DNA of 64,000 nucleotides from Heloderma charlesbogerti (taxonomy: Eukaryota > Chordata > Lepidosauria > Squamata > Helodermatidae), in the NCBI GenBank assembly GCA_026122225.1, contig JANEZZ010001909.1, positions 930,001 through 994,000 on the forward strand. Direction: 5' to 3'. Shown piece by piece: positions 51,131 to 61,500 of the stretch (the stretch's first letter is position 1; the number at the start of each line of letters is the position of its first letter). The position numbers were made by a program, and so were the translations under genes. The notes beneath the pieces were generated by a model. That model ran no database searches. It was given only the letters and a program-made list of their open reading frames with translations, and was not told where the DNA came from.

Positions 51131-51715
51131 TGGATTCCAAGTCATCATTACACAGAAGGCACAACCCGCACCCTCATCACAGCCCTGGAGTGGCACAGGG
51201 CCCACTGATTGTAGCTGGACTTTGCGAAATTCAGAGCTCAGAGACGGCATCAATTCCTTGAGGGAATGACTGTGCCAAACCCTGGCGGACTAGGGCAGAA
51301 AGGCCCCCGCCCCTCCATCAGCGGGGGCTATTGCATCCTGCCCTGTCCCTGCCCCACAGCCCCTGCCGCGGAGTCGACACCGTATACAATCGCAGAGAAC
51401 GCAATCCGCAGCCAGGTTTTGGGAGGACGGAGCGTCCTGCATTATCAAGTGTCTTCCCGAAGACAAAAGAATAAATAAATTGGCACACCTCTTCAAGGCA
51501 GGATTGCAGCGTGGACACTCTCAGAGGGAAGGCTCAGAGGGCCCCCATATCTTCGCTGTCATCCCCCCCATCGCACAAGTCTGCGGAAATAGCCGCACTG
51601 CACCCACACGTTGAACAAATCTGCGTGCGCATGGCCGGACCCCTCCTCCCAAGCAGTTTCACCCAGTGAAATCCAACTGCCCCTCTCGCAAGCGGAGACT
51701 GGCTGCTTGGTTCTC

Positions 51716-51855
51716 TCAGCCCACAATGATGCTGAAACCGCAGTGGAATCGGTGCTTCCAGTGATTGAGGAAGGCGCCCAAGGCCAGGGTGACAGGCAGA
51801 GGGGGGAGCTTCTTCTCCAGAACAGCCCCCACGCACCAATTACTGTCCAGAAATC
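51716..51855 (-). CDS. TOMM40L: TOMM40L last coding exon
   Basis: Acceptor TTTTTTTAAG (an AAG acceptor after a long T tract), stop TGA at 51718-51716. After completing a glycine it encodes [20 protein letters not shown] then [20 protein letters not shown] and SIIVG. The last strand, with its terminal glycine, is the usual TOM40 C-terminal beta-signal region. Confidence 0.93.
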
Positions 51856-52059
51856 CTTAAAAAAAGAAAAGAAAAAGGGGGCAGATAAGGCAGAAGCAGC
51901 CTCCCCCACAATCCTACAAGCCACCGCCTCTCAGCAAGCAGCTGAGATCTTGTCAGTTTTCTCACCCCAACCGTCTGGATAGTGTTTCTACTCTCTTCTG
52001 AAGGACCTTGGACCTCCAGACCACTGGAAAGAATGAGAGAGAGGGCGGAGGGGAGGGAG

Positions 52060-52105
<46 letters not shown>

Positions 52106-55100
52106 AGAGGGGAGAGAAGATGTTGGAAATTCTCCCCTTGTCTAAAAAGGCACAGGAGGAATCCTGTTGCCTGCGGGCATCATCCATGGAGCAGGCTAAG
52201 AATTTCCGAGTTTGGGGACCAAAATGGAGAACACAATCACAGATGAGAGAGCCCCTCTCTTCAGCTGCTTTTGCACAGAATGCCACGCCAGGATTGGCTT
52301 GCCAGTTTTACACAAGGCAAAATATTCACGCTTGTTGTTCAGCCAATTCCTGGTTTATTTCCCCCCACCTCTTCTGCTAGTATCCAGATGGCATCCCAAA
52401 CACTCTAGCAGCAGTAAAGGACTTGGCTTGCCTATGGTTTTTAAATTTTTATTTGTAGTGGGGGTGCGTATCCATACCTGCGTGTTTTGGGGAAGGGCAT
52501 TGGGGGGTCTTTGAGTGTGTTTGTGGCCTGTTTTTGTGTGTGGGGGGGTATGTGTTTGTGGTTTGCTTTTTTCTGGGTGTCCATTTATGCTTTTTTTTTT
52601 TTTAAGGTGTGTGCGTTTTACCTGCGTGGGTTTCTCCGAGCATCACCAGCTTCCCTTCTGTGAAATGGGTATATTGTTGTGCTTTGTGGGGTTTGGAATT
52701 TGGAGGCCAGACCCAACCTCTGCCTTGCACTCAGGTAGGAGACTTGCCAGGAAGAAGGAGGAGGGCTGAGAGTTTGAGGGGGAAAGCAAATGAGAGCAGT
52801 TTATCTCAAGGAGAGGTTCCTTTTTTAGCTGCTCTTCCCCCTCTGGGGACTGGCAAGAGGCTTGGGCGGGGCACAGAAACAAGCCAGGAATAAGCCAGGA
52901 TTCTGGGTTCAGACGTAACGATAAGCTGGGGGTTAAAGCAAGCCAGGATTTATAAACCAACCTCAGATCATGGTTTCAAATAGGGGGTTGTTGCCCAGTG
53001 GGGGTTCAGAAACATTCAAACAAGCCACAATTAGGCAAAACAAATCCTGGCTTGGTGTCGGGCGTGAACCAGGCCATTCTCTGCCACGAGAGTGCAAGAG
53101 ACAATAGAGAAGGAAAGGGTTTAATGGAAACAGGATCTATCAAAGGCCTCGATTTTATTTTCTTAGCACGCCGAGGCCTCATAAAGCATCCCAACTGCTC
53201 GCTCAAACTCACCTCTGAAAACCACATTGGCCTGTGGCAGCGTGAGCTGATAACCAAAGGCAAAGCTCGTGTCCTGCAGCCGTGTGTTAGCCTCAAATTC
53301 CACCCCGACCTGGATCTGGGAGGGGAAGAAAGTGGAAGTCAATGGCAATGAAGCCCTTGGGCCAAAATAACCAAGAGAGCAGGTGGGGAGAGAGAAGAGA
53401 AGACTCGTTTTCGACTCACCTGATCATTCGCCCGATGGTAGTAGCTGGCGTGGGCCCCACCGTAGCCGAGGTTGAGCGTGGCTACCCATTTGAGAGCTAT
53501 GGCGGGGAGGGAGAAAAGCACACTGAGACCGCAGCATTATCAACTCCAACAGGTTTGTAAGGGGAGAAGAGGTAGGCAAAGACCTGTGACATAGCAGCGC
53601 CTTTGTGACATAACCACTACCCAGGAGTCCGGCCTTCCTCAGAGTACCAAAGGGGGGTGTAGGGGCTGGCAGCCACTTATCCACCCAGCGTTCAGTTTCC
53701 CTGCTACAATATTCCACTGGAACTCTTCAGAGCTGGGGTGAGGAACATGTGGCCCTCCAAATGGTGGTGGACTGCAACTCCCATCAGCCCTAGCCAGCAT
53801 AGCTAATGGTGTGGGATGATGGGAGCTTCAGCCCAGCAACAGTGGGGGGAGATTCAGAATGGATAAAAGGAAGGACTTCTTCACACAGCGCAGAGTTAAA
53901 CAATGGAATTCGCTGTAGTTAAACTATGGAACTCACTGCCACAAGACGGAGTGGTGGCCTCCAAACTTGGATGGCTTTAAAAGGGAATTGGAAAAATTCC
54001 TGAACAAGGCTGTCAATCACTACTAGTCCTGATGACTGTATGCTACCTCCAGTATCAGAGGCAGTGTGTCTATGTACACCAGTTCCTGGGGAACATGGGC
54101 AGGAGGGTGCTTCTGCACTCATGTCCTGCTTGTGGGTTTCCCATTGGGGCAGCTGGTTGCCCACTGTGTGAACAGAATGCTAGACTAGATGGACCTTGGT
54201 CTGATCCAGTAGGGCTTGTCTTATGTTCTTAACATCTGGAGGGCCACATGTTTTCTGTCTCTGCTTTAGAGTTTGCCAGCTGAACTGAAATTGTTGCTTT
54301 CAGACAGAGCTACCATGTAGGGATGGGAGAGGCCATGTGGCTGAGAAACTATATCCTTCTTTTTTGCCTGCCTGCTTGCTTGCTTTCTTTCACCTCTCAT
54401 CCCATCTCTTTCTGTCTTCCTTCAGAAGGGAGCACACACTTCTTTTTAAGCTGGCTTTTAAAGGAGTGACACGCTGATTTCAGCTGAGAATTGTGTCACC
54501 GTTTTACCCTGCAGCTTTTTGCTATTTAGTGTAGTGTGCTTTTTGTGTAGTGTGCTTTTCGTGTAGTGTAGTGCTTTTTGCTATTTCGTATACTGTTTTG
54601 TGGTTTTTATATTGCATTTTGCACTTTTATTGAAAGGTGATTATCATTTTAATAGAGAAGCATGGAATAGATAGACAGCTTGAAACCAAACAAAACCTAG
54701 GTCATGTTGTGCCATACACCAGAATTTATCATAGTGGAAGAAGCTGCCAGCACAAAAGGAAAAATAGATGAGGAGGGAAGAGGAAAATGAGCAAACTCAG
54801 GCACCAACTCTTTAAAGTTATAATACTACAGGGTATTCTCTTCATCCAAGCCAGTGGCTACCATCACGAACGATGGCCATGAACTCCCAGCTGAGTGAAC
54901 AAATACTTCCATTTGGTCTGTGCTGAATCTACTCCTGATTAATTTCAGTGGGTTCAAGTTCTGGTATTAAGAGCGGGGGAAAGAGATTTTTCCCCCTCAT
55001 ATGCCTGAAGCAGTATATCCAAAAGTGTGTGCGCGAGCAGACACGAAGTTAGCTATCTCAACCTTTTCCATCCCTTGCTGCCAACCTCTGACATAGAGAA

Positions 55101-58100
55101 GCATTCATACATGCAGCCCTCTCTGCCTAACCCCCGCATTCTCAAATGGTATAGTCTCAAGAGGGCTGAACAATTTTCCCTACGCCCCCCCCCTCCCTGC
55201 AGTGTTTGAATCAACTCTTTATGCTGTCCTTCAATGCCAAAGCAGGAACCACTGAGAAGGCACTCTTTGAAAAAATGACACAGATCGGGGTTTGGACTAC
55301 AATTCCCATAATCCCCAGCCAGCATGACCAATGATAAGGCAGGATGGGAGTTGTCATTCAAAACATCTGGAGGGCGCCAGGTTGCCTGTTGCTACAACAT
55401 GGATGGAACGTGGAGAATGACGTCTGGAGATGCTCTTAAGGTTTCACACTGCAAATAGTCAGCAAAAGGAACTGACCTGTGTATTTTCCAGCGAGAGTGA
55501 CAATGGCCCCCTCTTCCCCCGGCCGCCGGTGGTACACCATCTCGCCCCCAAGGACCAACCGCGAAGTCATGCTCTGCAGGAAGTGCGCAACGACGATGAC
55601 TGTAAAGAGGGAAGCCCGGTTGGTGTCTGTCGCACAGGAAGTGGTCCTGCCCTTTCCCTGTCCCCTTCAGAAGAGATGCACGTGGCTGCCTAGCGACCAT
55701 CACCACGCTACTCAGTAGCAAGGGTCCCGTCACAAACACGGCGTTCAGAAGTCTACAAGCTCTCCTCACCTGGTCAAGGAACTTGCAGAGTTTGGGCAGC
55801 TAGAGCAGGAGCGGCCTGCTTGTGGCCTTCCACGTTTTGGGCCTACAGCTCTCATCAGCCCTAGCCAGCACAGCCAATGATGAGGGATGATGGGAGTTGT
55901 AGGCCCAAACATTTGGAGGGCCACAAGTTGCCCACCTTTGAGCTAGAAGAACAGCCAGGAAGGCCTCAAGGGTCTATGTGTCACACCGAAGCAATGGCTT
56001 GTTGCGCCTCTGTACAGCGCGTAAAACAATTGGGACGAATTGCCACTACAGCGATGCGGGGGGGCTGCAGCAGTCTGTCCCACCCAGGCGACAGCTGCTG
56101 GGTTCAATCCCTCAAAGTTTAGTCACAGACCTGTTTAGACAACAGGGGAACACCAATATCATTCAATTCTAACAGGACATAAAGGACAGGATATGGACTG
56201 AAAGAAATGACAAAATACTTTAAAACAGCCCAAATACAAAATGTAGCATGCTCAACTAAAATGTCCAGAACAGGATATATATTTTAATATTGGATTAAAA
56301 TATCTAGGCTAAAATATATATAAGACTGTAAATCAGGATATGAAAATTAAAATATACGGTACATATATCAGCTCAGGAGGAGACAACAGAAATTAAACCT
56401 AACGGCGGTTCCAAAGGTACACGGAGCTACGGAGCTTTGCTCAATCTGGTGCCCTCCAATATTTGTTGGACCGTAACGCATATCATTTCCAGCCAGCTGA
56501 GAACTTTAGAGCACAATCCTGTGCATGTTTAGTCATGGAAACTCCTACAATTCCCAGCATTCCCCATGCTGGCTGGGGCATGCTGGGAGTTGTAGGACTT
56601 TTTTTTTGTCTAAACATGCATACGATTGCATCTTCAGTCCAACACATCTGGCGGGCACCAGATTGAGCAAGGCTGGGAAATTCCCTCCCTCCCTAGTGGT
56701 GATGACTACCCGCCCCACTCCTTACCCCCCCACACACACACACACCCTAGTAGTACTTTGAGGAAACGCAGGTCTGTAAGTCTCCAGGCCGTTCCAGGCC
56801 ACAAACCTGCAATGCACTGGCTCTCAACAGGTTGCTCAGTTACTTCCCACTGGGGTTCTCTGTCTTTTACAAGACTTTATTCCCCCCGCCCCCTTCAAGG
56901 AATGATGCTTGAGCTACAGAAGAAGTCTGGCTACACTTTATACTTCTCATTAAGGATTCTGCCAGTTGACAATTTTCAAGGAACTGCCATCAGAGAGAGA
57001 AAGGCTAGATGGATTAAAAATATCGCTCACACGCAAGCACACACACAGAGCAAAGGAGAAGTCATTGGCTGCTTGTTTTCATTCACTGTTTACCTCCTAT
57101 CATCTTTTCCCATAGCGGCTAATTTTCCCTCCCCCCCTCCCAACTGCCTGAAAAGATTAGCAACCAGGAAGGGGAGATAAGCAATTAGCAGGGAGATACA
57201 GCCAGTGGGTTCCTCCTTCCCTGGGTTTGAGACTGCTGTTCCCTCTCATATGGCGAGTGTAAACAGTCTCCAAAGCACACTCACGTTCCTAGAGAAGTCG
57301 GGTGGGGCACATCTAGATACACGCACATGGCCGCTAAGGAGCTCAGGAGCTGACTGGAGAACCAGAAGAAAGAAAACAGAGGGGGCAGGATGCAAACACA
57401 CCCATGACAACTGCAAAAGGTTGTGAACACGGCAAGGCACTCACTCACTCGATTCGCTGATCAAATCAGGGTTTCCCAGAGTCAGGGTGGCCGTGTAGTC
57501 ATCCCCGCGGTATTCAGTATCAAACTGCCAAGTCACAAATTTGGACTGCTGAGTCTGGAAGAGATAGATAAAACGGAATATGGACTACTTAAAATAGGGT
57601 TACCGCCTAGTTCTCAGAGAGGTGGTCAACTTTTGCCCAGGCTGTATTACTTCAGGATGTGCGGGTGGGAAGAAGACACTATGATCAAATGGCTCCATGG
57701 AGAAAAGAAAAAGGCCCTCATGTAGAAAACTAGCACGACAGATCAGTGATGCTCTAGCCTTCTAGGTGCAGGGAATTCTTTTTTTAAAAAACAGCGTGGT
57801 GTAGTGGCGAGAGTGTTGGACTGGGAGCCGGGAGATCCGGGTTCTAGTCCCCACTCGGCCATGGAAGCTCACTGGGTGACTTTGGGCCAGTCTCAGACTC
57901 TCAGCCTAACCTACCTCACAGGGTTGTTGTTGTGAGGATAAAATGGAGAGGAGGAGGATAATGTAAGCCACCTTAGGTTCCTTGTAAGAGGAAAAAGGGC
58001 AGGATATAAATGCAATAAATAAATAAACGAACAGTCAATCATATGAGCTCCAGTAAGCAGCACAACCAAGACAGGGGGGTTAAATCCAACATAAGTCCTA

Positions 58101-58552
58101 CTTATACTAGAGCCACTGAAATGAATGGGACTCAAGTTAGTCATGACTAACTGAAGTCCCATTCATTTCAATGGGTCTTCTCCCTAAGTAGAACTTAACA
58201 TTGGATTTTACCCAGGCTGATCACCACTGCGAAAGTTAGGCCTACATTAAACAGCCTCTTCCTTGCACTCCACATGAGCCATGACAGACAGACCCCAGGG
58301 AGAGTCAGAGACACACACAGAGACTTACCTCTCAGGCTGGAAAGAGCTCTGAGGAGAACAGTGATCTGCCCAAAGGTGGAGCGAAATGGTAACGAATTGT
58401 AAAAACAGCCAACAATACCCTTCCCCAACCTGGTGCCCTCCAGATATTTTGGATGGCAACTCCCATCATCCCCAGCCAGCATGGCCAAAGGTTGGGGATA
58501 ATGGGAGTTGTAGTCCAAAACATCTGGAGGGCGACAGGCTGGGGAAGCCTGG

Positions 58553-58587
<35 letters not shown>

Positions 58588-61500
58588 CAGCATTACCTGG
58601 AATATGGCCTTTGTCCGTATCCGCTCTGCCAGTAGGTGGAGCACCTGAGCGTTGAGGCTCCCAGCATTGTTAATATCCCCAATGAGCGTCGGGAAGGCCT
58701 GCATTGGGGAAGGAGGGAGGAAGATGACACGCACCAGAGACCCAGGCGCTTAGGTGCCGCCATCTTGTCCAAGATGGCGTCACCATTCCACAAAGCCTGT
58801 GAGCAACAGGCATGCCAGGGACCATCTTGGAACCATTTCTTTGCCTCTGGCAGGGGTGGGGACTGAACAACAACAATGGGAAATGGAGGATGGTGGAGAG
58901 AAACAGCCCACTTAAAACTTCTGCTTTTTGTAAAGCTCTAGGTAGCAAAAAAGATTACAAAACGCCATTCCTTGCTAGGGTGGTAGTAGTGAGATGCAGT
59001 GAAATAGGGACCGGAAGAGTCAGAATGAGTTAAAGAGACCTAATGAGTCTTGATTAGAAGAAATGGAGTAGCACTCATAGTCAACAAAAGGGTGGGAAAA
59101 GCAGTACTGGGGTACAATCTTAAAAATGATAGAATGATCTCAGTACGAATCCAAGGCAAACCATTCAACATCACAGTAATTCAAGTCTATGCCCCAACCA
59201 CTGAGGCCGAAGAAGCTGAGGTTGATCGGTTCTATGAAGACCTACAACACCTTCTAGAACTAACACCAAAAAAAGATGTCCTCTTTATCATAGGGGATTG
59301 GAATGCTAAAGTAGGAAGTCAAGAAATCACCGGGATAACAGGCAGGCATGGCCTTGGTGTACAAAATGAAGCAGGACAAAAGCTAATAGAGTTTTGCCAA
59401 GAGAACATGCTGATCATAGCAAACACTCTTTTCCAACAGCACAAGAGGCGACTCTACACATGGACGTCACCAGATGGTAAATATCGAAATCAGATTGATT
59501 ATGTCCTTTGCAGCCAAAGATGGAGAAGCTCCATACAGTCAGTCAAAACAAGACCTGGAGCTGACTGTGGCTCAGATCATGAGCTGCTTCTTGCAAAATT
59601 TCGGCTTAAATTGAAGAACGTCGGGAAAACCACTAAACCGTTCAGGTATGACCTAAATCATATCCCTGATGAATATACAGTGGAGGTGAGGAATAGATTT
59701 CAGGGATTAGACCTGATAGACAGAGTGCCTGAGGAACTATGGACGGAGGTCCGTAACATTGTTCAGGAGGCAGCAACGAAATCCGTCCCAAAGAAAAAGA
59801 AATGTAAGAAAGCCAAGTGGCTGTCAGATGAGGCTTTACAAGTAGCTCACGAAAGAAGGGCAGCGAAAAGCAAGGGAGAAAGGGGAAGATATACCCAACT
59901 GAATGCAGCGTTCCAGAGAATAGCAAGGAGAGACAAGTAAGGCCTTCTTAAATTAACAATGCAAAGAAATCGAGGAAAACAACAGAATGGGAAAGACTAG
60001 AGATCTCTTCAAGAAAATTGGAGATCTCAGGGGAACGTTTTGTGCAAAGACGGGCATGATAAAGGACAAAGAAGGCAGGGACCTAACAGAAGCAGATGAG
60101 ATTAAGAAGAGGTGGCAAGAATACACAGAAGAACTATACAGGAAAGATCTGAATGTCCCTGATAGCCATGATAGTGCGGTCACTGAACTTGAGCCGGACA
60201 TCCTAGAGAGTGAAGTCAAGTGGGCCTTAGGAAGCATTAGTAACAACAAAGCTAGCGGAGATGACAGTATTCCAGCCGAGCTATTTAAAATCCTAAAAGA
60301 TGATGCTGTTAAAGTGCTGCATTCAATATGCCAACAAATCTGGAACACTCAACAGTGGCCACAAGACTGGAAAAGGTCAGTTTACATTCCAATTCCAAAG
60401 AAGGGCAACGCCAAAGAGTGTTCAAACTACCGCACAATTGCGCTCATTTCACATGCCAGCAAGGTGATGCTCAAAATCCTACAAGCTAGGCTTCAGCAGT
60501 ATGCGAACCGAGAACTACCGGAAGTACAAGCTGGGTTTAGAAGAGGCAGAGGAACTAGAGATCAAATCGCCAACATTCGCTGCATCATGGAGAAAGCAAG
60601 AGAATTCCAGAAAAACGTCTATTTCTGCTTCATTGACTACGCTAAAGCCTTTGATTGTGTGGATCACAACAAACTCTGGCAAATTCTTAAAGAGATGGGA
60701 GTACCAGACCACCTTACCTGTCTCCTGAGAAACCTGTACGAGGGTCAAGAAGCAACAGTAAGAACCAGACATGGAACAACCGAGTGGTTCAAAATTGGGA
60801 AAGGAGTACGACAAGGCTGCATATTGTCACCCTGCTTATTTAACTTATATGCAGAGTACATCATGAGAAATGCCGGGTTGGATGAATCAGAGGTTGGAAT
60901 TAAGATTGCCGGGAGAATTATCAACAACCTCCGATATGCAGACGATACCACCCTAATGGCAGAAAGCGAAGAGGATCTCAAGAGCCTCTTGTTGAGGGTG
61001 AAAGAGGAGAGTGCAAAAGCTGGTTTGAAACTCAACATTAAAAAAACGAAGATCATGGCATCTGGCCCTATCACTTCCTGGCATATAGAAGGGGAAGAAA
61101 TGGAAGCAGTGACAGATTTTACTTTCTTGGGCTCCAAGATCACCGCAGACGGTGACTGTAGCCATGAAATTAAAAGACGCTTGCTCCTTGGGAGGAAAGC
61201 TATGGCCAACCTAGACAGCATAGTAAGAAGCAGAGACATCACCTTGCCGACAAAGGTCCGTCTAATCAAAGCTATGGTTTTCCCAGTAGTAATGTATGGC
61301 TGTGAGAGCTGGACTGTAAGGAAGGCTGAGCGCCGAAGAATTGATGCTTTCGAACTGTGGTGCTGGAGAAGACTCTTACGAGTCCCCTGGACTGCAAGGA
61401 GGTCAAATCAGTCCATCCTAAAGGAAATCAACCCTGAGTGCTCATTGGAAGGACAGATAATGAAGCTGAAGCTCCAATATTTTGGCCACCTAATGCGAAG

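Noticed and set aside
51470..51480. AATAAATAAAT as the NR1I3 poly(A) signal
   Set aside because: 3.8 kb past the stop and close to the TOMM40L last exon; the hexamer alone is not enough.
55392..55769. Minus-strand 125-codon frame
   Set aside because: It overlaps the TOMM40L exon in the wrong frame; the true frame is bounded by good splice sites at 55,599 and 55,477.
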